Part shown: one piece after another, positions 44,629 through 53,941 of the stretch
How positions within the stretch are numbered: position 1 is the stretch's first letter
Layout: every line of letters starts with the position of its first letter
Assembly (NCBI RefSeq): GCF_028748185.1
Contig: NZ_CP118164.1
Location: 3,038,001-3,102,000 of the forward strand
Length of the DNA stretch: 64,000 bases
Source: Bremerella sp. P1
GTDB taxonomy: Bacteria > Planctomycetota > Planctomycetia > Pirellulales > Pirellulaceae
Reading direction: 5' to 3'
The notes under the pieces: model-generated
What the model was told of the DNA's origin: nothing
Database searches by the model: none
What the model saw: only the letters and a program-made list of their open reading frames with translations
Position numbers and translations under genes: made by a program

Positions 44629-45687
44629 ATGAATGATCTTGCCCAAAAGATTCTAGAGAATCCCATCGATAACTATCCTGCGGCCACCGTGGCCTGCTTT
44701 GATCCAACCTGCGGTGATCTTCCACGGCGGAAGCTCGATGAGAAGCGACTGGTCAGCTATCTCGAAAAGTTAGCCGCCGCGGGTGCCGAGGCCGTTTTGC
44801 TGGCGGCATCGACTGGGCATGGTCACTTACGGACGGTCGAAGAACTCGAGCGTTGGTTCGAAGTCGCGGCCCAAGCCAACGCACCTTCGCTGGTACGCAT
44901 GGCCCTGCTCCGCCCGGAAGATGGCGAAGAGGCGAATCGCAAGCTGGTCGCGCTGTTGCGGGAACACGCCTACCCGGTGGTCTTCATTCGTCCCGGCACG
45001 AACTTGCCTGCCCATGCCACGGATGCTCAGATCGTCGAGAACATGCGTCCCCTGGTCGAGATGATCGCCGAAGCAGGCATGGCGGTGGGCGTCTATTCCA
45101 TTCCGGACGTTAGTGGCGTTAAGCTGCCAGCAACCGCCACCGAAAAACTGCTCGACCTGCCTGGGGGCGATAAGATCGTGGCGGCCAAGATCACCGAAGC
45201 CGATTACCTGACAAGCACGCGCGAGTACCTCCTCAGTCCGCGGTTGGCCAAACTGAAGATCGTCCAAGGATGGGACCCGCATCTCGCCCAGGCACTCAGC
45301 GAAGGCCCGCGCTCGAACATCGAAAACAAGCAGCGAGTCGGCGTGACGTCCGGTCCGATGTCGTTTGCCGTCTATCAATACCTTTACATGCTGGAAGCGG
45401 CCAAAGAGCACGACTGGAACGAACTGGCGCTGGCCCAGAAAGCGGTCACCGCTCTCTTCGAGGCGATGCAGGACGATCCCACCAAGTTCGCCGACCTGCA
45501 GCGAGCCAAGTTCATCATGGGCCTGGGACTGCCGCTGACTGGAAGCTTTGAAACCGAACAGGTCGAGAAAGTTCTTACGGCACTCGAACACTTGCCACGC
45601 AAGTCCGATCAAAAACGCCTGGCCAAAAGCTTAGACCTGATGGGAGACGGCCCGTACCACGATCGCTTGGCGGCGTTATATGCGTAA
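44629..45687 (+). CDS. DapA-superfamily aldolase/lyase
   Basis: A 352-residue protein of the dihydrodipicolinate synthase/N-acetylneuraminate lyase superfamily. Tyr in VYSIPDVSG and Lys in VAAKITEADY fit the conserved catalytic Tyr and Schiff-base lysine. The usual GTTGE loop is replaced by AASTGHG, so substrate specificity is probably not that of true DapA. The protein is also longer than DapA (~290). ATG 44629 is taken as the start; an in-frame TTG at 44611 lies inside the terminator tail of gltD. It stands alone. The true substrate cannot be told from sequence. Confidence 0.82.
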   Translation: MNDLAQKILENPIDNYPAATVACFDPTCGDLPRRKLDEKRLVSYLEKLAAAGAEAVLLAASTGHGHLRTVEELERWFEVAAQANAPSLVRMALLRPEDGEEANRKLVALLREHAYPVVFIRPGTNLPAHATDAQIVENMRPLVEMIAEAGMAVGVYSIPDVSGVKLPATATEKLLDLPGGDKIVAAKITEADYLTSTREYLLSPRLAKLKIVQGWDPHLAQALSEGPRSNIENKQRVGVTSGPMSFAVYQYLYMLEAAKEHDWNELALAQKAVTALFEAMQDDPTKFADLQRAKFIMGLGLPLTGSFETEQVEKVLTALEHLPRKSDQKRLAKSLDLMGDGPYHDRLAALYA

Positions 45688-45698
45688 GTGAATATCGG

Positions 45699-46463
45699 CT
45701 AGATCTCGTACACGGCATCGCGACAGGCAACTTCTACGTTGGGCATGTTCAGCGACTTGAGTTCTTCGCTCACTTGATCGTGGAAGCCTGGCTTCAAGTG
45801 TACGGCGACGATGCGGACGTCCGGGGCGACGTTTTCGATCTGTCGTTTGAATTGCCCTGGCGTGGTGTGCAGGCTCTTCTCGGCCAGCCACTGCATTTGG
45901 TTAGGGAAGCTGGCATCGAGGAAGATGATCTTCAGGTTCGGGATCGACTCGGCGATCTTCTCGAACTCTAAAAAAGGAGCCGTGTCCCAGGCAAACAGCG
46001 CGCTGCCTGTTTCCCCTTCAAAGACATACCCGAGCGTCGGTACGATGTGCTCAAGTGGGATCGGCGTCACTTGGTAATCAGCAATCGTGATCGGGCGATG
46101 CGCGTCGATGATCTGCTTGCGATAGAACGGGAATTCGGTTCCAGCGATACGCTCCAGATCGGGCCACACCTGATCGTTGAAGATGTGGTTCTCCAAGCAG
46201 TTCCACGTCGCTTCGCTGGCATAGACCGTCGGGCACTCAGGCGATGGCGCGTAGATGTTATCGAGGAACAGAGGCAGCCCGCCAATGTGGTCGATGTGCG
46301 AGTGCGTCAGAAGCACCTGGTCGACAGCACGCTGCACGTCGATGCAGCCGAGGTAAGGGAGCCCGCCGGTATCGATTGAGATATGCTCATCAATCAAAAT
46401 CGAGACCGTAAACTGCAGCCGACTTTGGGAATCGACTGACGGCATAAGCAGGCGAATCTTCAT
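45699..46463 (-). CDS. MBL-fold hydrolase resembling class-II cyclic-nucleotide phosphodiesterase
   Basis: A 254-residue metallo-beta-lactamase-fold protein with the HSHIDH zinc motif at 54-59, and further ligands in LEHI, WDTAPF and VHLKPGFHD. The segment LENHIFNDQVWPDLERI resembles a conserved block of class-II cAMP phosphodiesterases such as yeast Pde1. It should therefore hydrolyse a cyclic nucleotide, although other MBL activities are possible. ATG 46463 (MKIRLLMPSV) is chosen; the long upstream in-frame extension has no protein character. It is divergent from an NADH dehydrogenase that carries a cyclic-nucleotide-binding domain. Confidence 0.78.
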   Translation of the reverse strand: MKIRLLMPSVDSQSRLQFTVSILIDEHISIDTGGLPYLGCIDVQRAVDQVLLTHSHIDHIGGLPLFLDNIYAPSPECPTVYASEATWNCLENHIFNDQVWPDLERIAGTEFPFYRKQIIDAHRPITIADYQVTPIPLEHIVPTLGYVFEGETGSALFAWDTAPFLEFEKIAESIPNLKIIFLDASFPNQMQWLAEKSLHTTPGQFKRQIENVAPDVRIVAVHLKPGFHDQVSEELKSLNMPNVEVACRDAVYEI

Positions 46464-46717
46464 GCATTGCTTACCCAGAACCAACGGCGGTGCCGGGCAC
46501 TTCCTCAGATAAGTGGTAATTGTGGCGAAAAATTGGCAGCGGAATCCTTTTGTTTGACGGACTTCAGGAGGCCGCGCCTGTCGCTCAGTTTTACTGTAAA
46601 AAGGGCATACTGTGGGTGCAAGCACCGCGAATCGATTGTGGCGAATAAACTGGTTACAATGGGCTGCTGAAGGCGGATTGCACGCACGGCAGTTCTTCAC
46701 AGGCAGTAGAAGACTTG
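46464..46717. other. Divergent region between the phosphodiesterase-like gene and NDH-2
   Basis: About 250 bases with no gene. It includes the short palindrome TTTTACTGTAAAA near 46590 and a TACAAT at 46655-46660 that could be a -10 element for the NADH dehydrogenase gene, but no good -35 is at the right distance. A Crp-like site was looked for and not recognised. Confidence 0.35.
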
Positions 46718-48364
46718 ATGGAAAAGAAACGGATCATCATTCTCGGTGGCGGCTTCGGCGGCGTGTATACGGCGAGCGAACTGCTCAGACGCCTGAAACG
46801 TTTTCATAAAGCGAATCTCGATGTCGAAGTGATTCTCGTCAGCGAAGAGAATTACATCACCTTTCAGCCGCTGCTCCCTGAAGTCGTTTCAGGAGCGGTC
46901 GAACAGCTGCACGTCATCAGCCCCATTCGCCGCACCGCCCCCGGTGTCGTGCTGTACTCGCGGCAGGTCGAGAAGATCGATATCGAGAACAAGACCATAC
47001 AACTTTCACCGGGACGTATGCCGCGCTCCGAGGTGCTTCCGTACGATCACCTGGTCATCGCCCTGGGCAATCAGCTGGCCCACAACATGGTGCCCGGCAT
47101 GTACGAGCACGCGATCCCGTTTAAGTACCTGGGCGATGCCCTGCGGCTGCGGAATCACATTGTGCAGATGCTGGAGGAAGCGAGCGTTTGCCAAGACGAC
47201 GAAGAACGCGAGCGGCTGTTAACGTTCGTGGTCGCTGGGGGTGGCTTCTCGGGCGTTGAATGCATTGCCGAAATGGATGACTTTCTGAAGAAGGCCGTCC
47301 GTTCATTTCCCCGCATCACACGCAATGACTTGCGGATGGTCTTGGTGCAAAGTGCCGATCGTATTTTGCCTGAGATGAAAGAAAGCCTCGCCACGTATGC
47401 CGATAAGCTGCTGCGTCGCCGTGGCATTAATATCGTTCTCGAGCATCGTCTGCACGAAGTCTCCGCTGATCGTGCGATCATCTTGTGTAAAAAGACCAAA
47501 GAGCATGTCACCATTCCGTCGCGGACGGTCGTGGCCACCGTGCCGACCGAACCGCATCAGGTCATTCTGGATACACCGCTGGAGTGCGAGCGAGGACGGA
47601 TTCTCGTGAGCGATGAAATGGAATCGACCAGTCACCCTGGCGTCTGGAGTTTGGGCGACTGTGCGGCCGTGCCCAGTGGCGAAGGCTATTACAGCCCGCC
47701 CACTGCGCAGTATGCCGTCCGCCAGGCCGTGATCTGTGCCGAGAACATCCTGGCGACGATGCTGGCCAAGCCACGCAAGCGATTCAAATTTGCCGGTCTT
47801 GGCAAGCTGGCTTCTTTGGGCGCTCGCTGTGCCGTGGCCGAAGTGTTGGGCTTTACGTTCTCTGGCTTCATTGCCTGGGTCATGTGGCGGGCAATTTACG
47901 TTGGCAAGATGCCTGGTTTGGATCGCAAGATTCGCGTGTTCCTGGATTGGCTGAAAGACTTCTTCTTGCCGCGTGACATCACTCAGCTGAACGTCCACAA
48001 CGAACAACAGGTTCGCCGCGAACACCTGGCCGCGGGGCAGACTCTCTTCCATCAGGGAGACTTTGGCGATCGCTTGTACTTCGTAGCGAAAGGAAAGCTC
48101 GAGATCGAAGTCGATGGCCGTGTGGTGAACACGACCGGCGAAGGCGACGTGATCGGCGAGATGGCACTGCTTTCTCACAATGCTCGCAGCGCGACCGTGA
48201 GGGCCGTCGAGTCGACCGACCTGGTCAGCCTCCCGCGCGATGCGTTCGATTCGATCATTCAGTACGTCCCTGGTGCTGCCGAAGCGATGGCGGAGATCCA
48301 TCGGCAACGGATGCAGCAGAACGCGGAAGAAGAAGCTTCCGCCGACGACCCCGTGCAGAGCTAA
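46718..48364 (+). CDS. Type II NADH dehydrogenase fused to a cyclic-nucleotide-binding domain
   Basis: A 548-residue fusion. NDH-2 part ~1-410: FAD site IIILGGGFGGVYTASEL, NADH site FVVAGGGFSGVECIAEM, the SLGDCA block, and a hydrophobic segment near 382-400 (LGFTFSGFIAWVMWRAIYVG) that may anchor it to the membrane. NDH-2 passes electrons from NADH to quinone without pumping. A Crp-like cNMP-binding domain follows from ~425; its phosphate-binding cassette IGEMALLSHNARSATVRA keeps the key Glu and Arg near 481-492. Ligand binding is therefore likely, giving cyclic-nucleotide control of respiration; this is inferred. ATG 46718 is used; a TTG lies one codon earlier. Its end meets the convergent MATE gene. 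Confidence 0.9.
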   Translation: MEKKRIIILGGGFGGVYTASELLRRLKRFHKANLDVEVILVSEENYITFQPLLPEVVSGAVEQLHVISPIRRTAPGVVLYSRQVEKIDIENKTIQLSPGRMPRSEVLPYDHLVIALGNQLAHNMVPGMYEHAIPFKYLGDALRLRNHIVQMLEEASVCQDDEERERLLTFVVAGGGFSGVECIAEMDDFLKKAVRSFPRITRNDLRMVLVQSADRILPEMKESLATYADKLLRRRGINIVLEHRLHEVSADRAIILCKKTKEHVTIPSRTVVATVPTEPHQVILDTPLECERGRILVSDEMESTSHPGVWSLGDCAAVPSGEGYYSPPTAQYAVRQAVICAENILATMLAKPRKRFKFAGLGKLASLGARCAVAEVLGFTFSGFIAWVMWRAIYVGKMPGLDRKIRVFLDWLKDFFLPRDITQLNVHNEQQVRREHLAAGQTLFHQGDFGDRLYFVAKGKLEIEVDGRVVNTTGEGDVIGEMALLSHNARSATVRAVESTDLVSLPRDAFDSIIQYVPGAAEAMAEIHRQRMQQNAEEEASADDPVQS

Positions 48365-49809
48365 ACTTCGATCCGCGTCCAGGCACCATGCCAGTAGCGC
48401 AGCAGGATGAGGATCATCCGCGCGATGTTATCCAGCAGCATGGCCAGCCAGGCACCGGTCAGCCCCCAGCCCACGCCGGTAAATGCGATACCGGTGAAAG
48501 GGATCTCGATGGCATCCAAAGCCAGCCAGTAGGTAAACGGCATGCGGATCAACAGGAAGCCAATCAGCGTAATCAACAGCGGCCAGGTCGTATCGCCGGC
48601 CCCGCGGAGCGAGCCGCTGATCACGGTGAACACGGCATAAAACGGCAGGCACGCCGACATGATGCCCAGGATCTTCAGCACGGCCTCGCTGGTCGTAAAC
48701 GCCGTGGTCCCTTCTTCGGGGAAGCCCAAAAACAGGTTGGCCACAAAGTCACCGCCAAACATGATGGTCAGCGAGTACGCCGAGAGCAGTGTGAAACAGA
48801 TCGACAGCGAAACGAGCGTTGCTCGGGTTGCTCGACGTGGATTGCTCGCCCCCAGGTGCTGGCCCGTTATGGACGAAGCCGCCACGGCGAATGCCCATGC
48901 GGCCAGAAAGCCAGGCGACTCCAAGCGAATCGCCAGCCCATGCGCGGCGGCTTGTGTTGTGCCCAGGCTATTGATGATGCCCAGATACCAAAGGTGCGAG
49001 GAAAGCACGATCGCGTCGTTCAATCCGCCTGGCAAGCCGACTCGCAGCAGCCGTCGCATTCTCTCTATGTTGGGCCACATGCCGCGCCACTGCACTTTCA
49101 GGTGAGCGCGGCCTTGAAACAGAATCGCGAGCAGCAGCAGTCCGCCAATCGCATGACTGACGGCCGTTCCTATGGCGATACCGCTCCAGCCCAGCTTTGG
49201 AATTGGCCCCACACCAATGGCCAAAGCGGCACTGATAGCGATGTTCAATACGTTGACGATCGTCATCACGATTAGGCCGGTCACCGTATCACCGGCACCG
49301 TGCAGGCAGGCCGTGGTAATCGCGATCATCATGAAGCCGGGGATCGCCGGTATCAGGATGCGCAGGTATAGCAGAGCCATCTCGTAGGCCTTCCCCTCCA
49401 GCTGCATCGCGGCGACATAATCGTCGGCGAGAAACCAGAGGACAACCGTCGTGATCAGGCTCAGGATCATGCCCAGCGAGATGGCCTGCTCGGTGGCGAG
49501 CTCGGCATCCTGCCAGTTGCCGGCTCCGATGTTGCGGGCCACGACGGCGGTCGCTCCGATACCGATCGACGCACAGATGACGAAGATCATCCAGCACGTG
49601 TAGGCCATCAAACCGACGGCAGCCACGGCGGGTACCGAGTTCTCAGCGGACAGGCAGTTGCCGGCCAGATAAGTGTCGGTCGTGCCGACGCAGAACTCGA
49701 GGAACTGCTCGGCCAGCGCCGGCGTAGCGATCGTCATCACGGCGCGCAGATCCCCCTTCGACGTCATCGACGTGCGCGGGGCGGTCTCTTCGATCTGCGT
49801 CATCGACAT
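48361..49809 (-). CDS. MATE-family multidrug/cation antiporter
   Basis: A 482-residue integral membrane protein with about 12 hydrophobic helices in two related halves, and MATE-like blocks such as ATPALAEQFLEFCVGTTDTYL and GASNPRRATRA. It probably exports organic cations using a Na+ or H+ gradient. The 3' end overlaps the NDH-2 gene by a few bases tail-to-tail. A second in-frame ATG two codons later (MTQIEE) is an alternative start. Substrate unknown. Confidence 0.9.
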   Translation of the reverse strand: MSMTQIEETAPRTSMTSKGDLRAVMTIATPALAEQFLEFCVGTTDTYLAGNCLSAENSVPAVAAVGLMAYTCWMIFVICASIGIGATAVVARNIGAGNWQDAELATEQAISLGMILSLITTVVLWFLADDYVAAMQLEGKAYEMALLYLRILIPAIPGFMMIAITTACLHGAGDTVTGLIVMTIVNVLNIAISAALAIGVGPIPKLGWSGIAIGTAVSHAIGGLLLLAILFQGRAHLKVQWRGMWPNIERMRRLLRVGLPGGLNDAIVLSSHLWYLGIINSLGTTQAAAHGLAIRLESPGFLAAWAFAVAASSITGQHLGASNPRRATRATLVSLSICFTLLSAYSLTIMFGGDFVANLFLGFPEEGTTAFTTSEAVLKILGIMSACLPFYAVFTVISGSLRGAGDTTWPLLITLIGFLLIRMPFTYWLALDAIEIPFTGIAFTGVGWGLTGAWLAMLLDNIARMILILLRYWHGAWTRIEV

Positions 49810-49900
49810 GAAGCGTACACCGTACGAAAGGGCGCAGGATGGAAACGTGCATTATAAGCACAAGATGCCGATTCGCACGGGAGGGTTCACCGCAACTGCA

Positions 49901-50458
49901 TTAACCATCCGCGATGGGCGAGAGGGTGTCGGCGGTGACCAAGATTTCGTCGATGTTGGGGAACTCGACCGACGACGAGGGGCGAAAGGCCCACACGATC
50001 TGGCCGTTGGTATCAATCAAGTACGAGCCGGAGAGCTGCATCAAGTCACCTCGGGGGCGACCGATACCGCTACGCGTGAGGGCCTTGAGACCTTGCCACC
50101 AAAGGTGTGGCCCGGCCACTTGCCAGGCGTTGCCCCGCGGAACCTCAAATGCCTGGTAGACGCTTTGGTCGGGGTCGGCATACACCGGGAAGGTCAGCTT
50201 GAGGGCCTCGCGGAACTTCTTGGCTTCCTCTGCTCCACCCATGATGACCAGGGCGACGTCCAGGTTATGACGCGTGAACGTCTCGTAATGCTTGAGCAGC
50301 TGCTTGGCGTGATCGATACAGAAGACGCAGCCCAGGTGCCGTGAAAATTGCAGCAATAGAGGCCGCTGGGCGTACAAATGGGCCAACGGAACTTTGTGGC
50401 CGTCTTCAGCGATCAAAGTTCCTTCTGGGGCCGGGACCGACATGACGTAGTGAGTCAT
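49901..50458 (-). CDS. Peroxiredoxin-like AhpC/TSA-family protein
   Basis: A 185-residue thioredoxin-fold protein. The active-site region FSRHLGCVFCIDHAKQL has a CxxC pair, as in the PRXL2/AhpC-TSA_2 type; LVIMGGAEEAKKFREALKLTFPVYADPDQSVYQAF is also typical of that family. It probably reduces peroxides or other thiols in the cytoplasm; no signal peptide is present. Its ATG overlaps the stop of the preceding secreted-protein gene (ATGA), so the two are coupled. Confidence 0.82.
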   Translation of the reverse strand: MTHYVMSVPAPEGTLIAEDGHKVPLAHLYAQRPLLLQFSRHLGCVFCIDHAKQLLKHYETFTRHNLDVALVIMGGAEEAKKFREALKLTFPVYADPDQSVYQAFEVPRGNAWQVAGPHLWWQGLKALTRSGIGRPRGDLMQLSGSYLIDTNGQIVWAFRPSSSVEFPNIDEILVTADTLSPIADG

Positions 50459-50922
50459 CTTTCTGCGCGTGGAGACGCTTTACCTGGCTGTGCGGCCTCT
50501 TTGCGGAAGGCCTCGAATTCGTCTTTCATCATTGCCCCTATTTTAACCCGATTCACGCCGAACCAAGTAGCATTGGGCGTTTGTGCGTCTAATTGTTTTC
50601 GCTTGCCGTAAATCGCTACCAGCTCATCCAGCTTCTCTTGCTTCACGGCCGGATCGTCACTAGCGCGGAGCTCGGCTTCGGTGTACATCGCTTTCGCGTT
50701 CAGCAAAAGGCCTTCGGGAACGGCTTTCTCTTCTACCCGCTTTTCCAAGTAGGTCGTAAACAGCTGCAGCGACTCGAGTTGCTCCTCTTGCAGGTACCGC
50801 ATGTAGTTCACCAGCCCCTCAGGCATGCGAACATTGCCAGGGCCGATGTAGTTAAGTGTTTGAGCCGTCGCTACTTGGGTCGAAGCCAGAATCAGCAGGA
50901 AAGCGAGAATAATCGATCGCAT
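50455..50922 (-). CDS. Secreted hypothetical protein
   Basis: A 155-residue protein with a signal peptide (MRSIILAFLLILASTQVATAQ) and a helical, charged mature part (MRYLQEEQLESLQLFTTYLEKRVEEK). It overlaps the peroxiredoxin-like gene downstream by 4 bases. I do not recognise the family; export and helical content are the only firm points. Confidence 0.68.
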   Translation of the reverse strand: MRSIILAFLLILASTQVATAQTLNYIGPGNVRMPEGLVNYMRYLQEEQLESLQLFTTYLEKRVEEKAVPEGLLLNAKAMYTEAELRASDDPAVKQEKLDELVAIYGKRKQLDAQTPNATWFGVNRVKIGAMMKDEFEAFRKEAAQPGKASPRAER

Positions 50923-51132
50923 GATAGCACCCTTAGTTGGTCAAAGTCACAACCCGGGTATCGTAACGCCAAGCTCCCCATTTGACCTAGAGCAATGTCG
51001 CTGGGGCATTCTCAGTCAGTGTTAGTAATAAAATTGCTAGAGTTTGGGAAATACCTTATCGTGGGTGAGGCCATTAGCCCCGATCGACGGGACTGGCCAG
51101 TTCCTCATTATCTTTTCTAAGGAACGTTCCCT

Positions 51133-52092
51133 ATGGTCTATTCTACGCCTCGACCCAAGCCCAGGCACGGGTTTACGCTCGTCGAGCTTCTCGTTGTCAT
51201 CGCGATCATCGGTGTTTTGATTGCCCTGCTGCTTCCCGCGGTGCAGCAAGCTCGCGAGGCCGCCCGCCGGATGCAGTGCAGCAACCAGCTCAAGCAGATC
51301 GGCCTGGCGATGCACAACTATCACGACACTTATCAGGTCTTTCCTCCGGGTAGCGTCAATCTCGATACGACGACCGCCGCCAACAAGAGTCTGACGAACT
51401 GGGCGATTGCCATTCTGCCGTTCCTGGAACAAACGGCTCTGTTCGAGCAGTACGATCAGAACGTCCATAACTCGCATGGCAACAATCACGACGTTCTGCA
51501 AACCATTCTGCCGGCAATGCTGTGTCCCTCGGATGTCAATTCCGAGGTCCTCACGCAGCCCAGCCAGCTTCTTTCGGTTGCCATCGCGCCTGGCTCTTAC
51601 AAGGGAAACATCGGCCGACGTTTTCGCGGGGCCAACGGCTACTTCGATTATCCTCCTTACGCAGGGACTTATACCGCGGCCGAGCGTGCATCGATCGGCC
51701 CCCTGCATGTATCTGGGGTGAACGGTCTGGACTGCGAACGTTTCGCCACGATTACTGATGGTTCGACCAACACGCTCTTGGTGGGCGAGTATCACACCAA
51801 GACCATGGACGACCGCAAAGCGTTTTGGGCCAGTTCGCATAGCTTCCATAACCTGGCGGCGGCGCAGCCGGAATCGTACACCCGCATTCCCGACTTCGAG
51901 GCCTGTTGGGCCGCAACCGGCAACACGCAGCATTGGAAGTGCTACCGCGCGTTCGGTGCGCTGCATGCCGCCGGTACGATGAATTTCGTGATGTGCGATG
52001 GTTCGGTGACCAGCGTTCCACAGACAATCGATAACGTCATCTTCGAGGCCCTCTCGACGATCGGCCGAAACGAAATCGCTACGTTGCCCTAG
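51133..52092 (+). CDS. DUF1559 protein with prepilin-type N-terminus
   Basis: A 319-residue paralogue of the 20000-21073 protein. It shares the [17 protein letters not shown] cleavage/methylation site, [20 protein letters not shown], and the C-terminal [14 protein letters not shown] (H-x9-DG) motif. It is followed 26 bases later by a small lipoprotein gene, a pairing also seen at 59-60 kb. Likely an envelope protein handled by the type IV prepilin machinery; role unknown. Confidence 0.9.
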   Translation: MVYSTPRPKPRHGFTLVELLVVIAIIGVLIALLLPAVQQAREAARRMQCSNQLKQIGLAMHNYHDTYQVFPPGSVNLDTTTAANKSLTNWAIAILPFLEQTALFEQYDQNVHNSHGNNHDVLQTILPAMLCPSDVNSEVLTQPSQLLSVAIAPGSYKGNIGRRFRGANGYFDYPPYAGTYTAAERASIGPLHVSGVNGLDCERFATITDGSTNTLLVGEYHTKTMDDRKAFWASSHSFHNLAAAQPESYTRIPDFEACWAATGNTQHWKCYRAFGALHAAGTMNFVMCDGSVTSVPQTIDNVIFEALSTIGRNEIATLP

Positions 52093-52118
52093 TCTCTTTT
52101 CGTCGGGAAGAATTTCGC

Positions 52119-52541
52119 ATGCTCCTTGCGCGGATACTCGCGATCGCTCCGCTCTGTTTGCTCGTCGGCTGTTTCGGGTCGGACAAAATCGTGCCGGTTT
52201 CGGGCTTGGTGACCCTCGATGGCGAACCCTTAGCGGGTGCCATCGTCGGCTTTGAACCGATCGCCCAGGAAGGAGACCTGGAAGCGGGTTACGGTAGCTA
52301 CGCCAAGACCGACGATGAAGGCCATTACCAGCTGCGCTCCCTCAAGAAGGAAGACGGCGCATTGGTCGGACAACACCGCGTCTCAGTGAGCACGGTGGTC
52401 GGCGAGGAAGGTCCCAACGGCGAAATGATCGGCTTGACCAAAGAGCGTGTGCCTTCCCGGTATAACAACGATACCGAGCTGATCATCGAAGTCCCGCCAG
52501 GCGGCACCGACGAGGCGAACCTGGAGTTGGAGTCGCGGTAG
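52119..52541 (+). CDS. Lipoprotein with a carboxypeptidase-regulatory/transthyretin-like fold
   Basis: A 140-residue protein with lipobox LLVGC (cysteine near 18) and a beta-sandwich core of the type PVSGLVTLDGEPLAGAIVGFEP ... TDDEGHYQLRSL ... RYNNDTELIIEVPPGG. This resembles small planctomycete lipoproteins encoded after DUF1559 genes. It is probably anchored in the membrane and may bind the partner protein; no enzyme motif is seen. Confidence 0.8.
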   Translation: MLLARILAIAPLCLLVGCFGSDKIVPVSGLVTLDGEPLAGAIVGFEPIAQEGDLEAGYGSYAKTDDEGHYQLRSLKKEDGALVGQHRVSVSTVVGEEGPNGEMIGLTKERVPSRYNNDTELIIEVPPGGTDEANLELESR

Positions 52542-52922
52542 CGACGGTCATTCTGATCTAGATGGTTCCGCACAAAAGTCAGAGAGATCGTGCGCGCGGG
52601 TGAGATTTTCGGAGGTTTCTGGGCGGGTCCTCAGGCGGGCCGGGACAGGCCGCAAAACGCACGCAAATGGTGCACAATTGCCCCCGGGCTTCCATCTTCT
52701 TCCTATCTTTACGCGATCCCCTGGGTTTACCCGCCCTGCAGCGGGGGAAAGTGGGTCGTCTTGCGTTGACATGGGGATTTGAACGACCGTAAAATGTTGA
52801 GTTTTCCCGGACGCGGGGTGCCTTGACAGGGGAAACCGGAATTCTGATCGGTTTGTCCCTCGTGCCTTTCGTTCGAAGCATGACCAACCTCGGAGCTTGC
52901 TCCACTTTCCAGAGAATCATCC
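52542..52922 (+). other. Intergenic region upstream of argB
   Basis: About 380 bases without a gene. GC-rich inverted repeats occur near 52735-52750 (CCCGC/GCGGG around CCTGCA), perhaps a weak terminator of the lipoprotein gene. The right part carries a good candidate promoter for argB and a ~120-base leader. No ARG box of the E. coli type was recognised. Confidence 0.45.
52766..52795 (+). promoter_or_regulatory. Candidate sigma-70 promoter for argBDF
   Basis: TTGACA at 52766-52771, 18-base spacer, TAAAAT at 52790-52795 (5 of 6 consensus). Transcription near 52802 would leave a leader of about 120 bases before the argB start. Confidence 0.6.
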
Positions 52923-53801
52923 TTGAAAGAAGCCATCGAAAAAGCGGACGTCCTGATTGAAGCCCTAGGATGGATCCGCCGCTTCCGCAACAAAGTCACT
53001 GTGATCAAGTTGGGCGGAAGCGTCATGGAAAACCCCGACGCGCTGCGGCACTGCTTAATTGATATCGTCTTTATGGAAACGGTCGGCATGCGTCCGGTCG
53101 TCATTCATGGAGGCGGGGCCGCCATCAGCCGCGCCATGGCCGAAGCGAAGATCGAGCCCAACTTCATTCAAGGACGCCGCTACACCGACGACGCCACGCT
53201 GAAGATCGTCGAAGAAGTCCTCGCTGGCAAAGTGTGTAGCCACATCACGCAAGAGATCGAAGACATCGGCGGTCGGGCAATGAGCCTGAACCTCGATCCG
53301 CAGTGCGTGCTGTTTGGCGAGCGGATGACGCTGCCAGGCGACAACGGCGAAGCGATCGACCTGGGCCATGTCGGCAACGTGACCGAAGTCGATCGGGCGA
53401 CGATCGAGAACCTGTGCTATGCAGGCCAGGTGCCGATCATCCCCAGCATGTGCATCGATAAGAAGACCGAGCAAAAGCTGAACGTCAACGCCGATACGGC
53501 CGCCAACGCGGTGGCCGAAGCGCTGGGCGCCGAGAAGCTGGTCTTCCTGTCCGATGTGAACGGCGTGCGTACCGACAAAGACGATCCCGATACGCTGGTC
53601 CACTCGCTCAATCGCGAGAAGGCCGAAGCGATGATCAAGTCGGGTCAAATTGCTTCCGGCATGATTCCGAAGGTCGAAGCCTGCCTGGAAACCCTGTCAC
53701 GCGGCGTGAGCAAGATCCACATCATCGACGGCCGCCTGCGACATTCGCTGCTGCTGGAAATTTACACGAACACCGGGGTGGGTACAGAAATCGTTTTGTA
53801 G
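52923..53801 (+). CDS. argB: Acetylglutamate kinase
   Basis: A 292-residue amino-acid kinase that phosphorylates N-acetylglutamate, the second step of ornithine synthesis. Motifs: VIKLGGSVM (ATP lysine), [41 protein letters not shown] and [27 protein letters not shown]. The start is TTG 52923; no ATG precedes the conserved N-terminus. It heads the argB-argD-argF group. N-terminal helix ([20 protein letters not shown]) suggests an arginine-inhibited hexameric form, which is an inference from family knowledge. Confidence 0.95.
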   Translation: MKEAIEKADVLIEALGWIRRFRNKVTVIKLGGSVMENPDALRHCLIDIVFMETVGMRPVVIHGGGAAISRAMAEAKIEPNFIQGRRYTDDATLKIVEEVLAGKVCSHITQEIEDIGGRAMSLNLDPQCVLFGERMTLPGDNGEAIDLGHVGNVTEVDRATIENLCYAGQVPIIPSMCIDKKTEQKLNVNADTAANAVAEALGAEKLVFLSDVNGVRTDKDDPDTLVHSLNREKAEAMIKSGQIASGMIPKVEACLETLSRGVSKIHIIDGRLRHSLLLEIYTNTGVGTEIVL

Positions 53802-53828
53802 AAGCCCATCGCCATCATTCATCCTGTT

Positions 53829-53851
53829 CCCTCTCCCCCAAGGGGCGAGGG
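53829..53851 (+). other. Hairpin between argB and argD
   Basis: CCCTCTCCCC (53829-53838) pairs with GGGGCGAGGG (53842-53851), 9 of 10 positions, around a 3-base loop. No T run follows, so it is more likely an mRNA-processing or stability element than a terminator. Confidence 0.4.
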
Positions 53852-53941
53852 GACAAGAGAAGAAAAGAACCACCGAACATTTTGGTCTGACCGCTGTCCA
53901 TTAGCTTTCCCATTAGTGGATCTGGTCTTGGAGAACCTGCC

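Noticed and set aside
49673-50344. A 223-codon plus-strand frame over the MATE start and the peroxiredoxin-like gene
   Set aside because: It is antisense to two genes with recognisable domains and has no features of its own.
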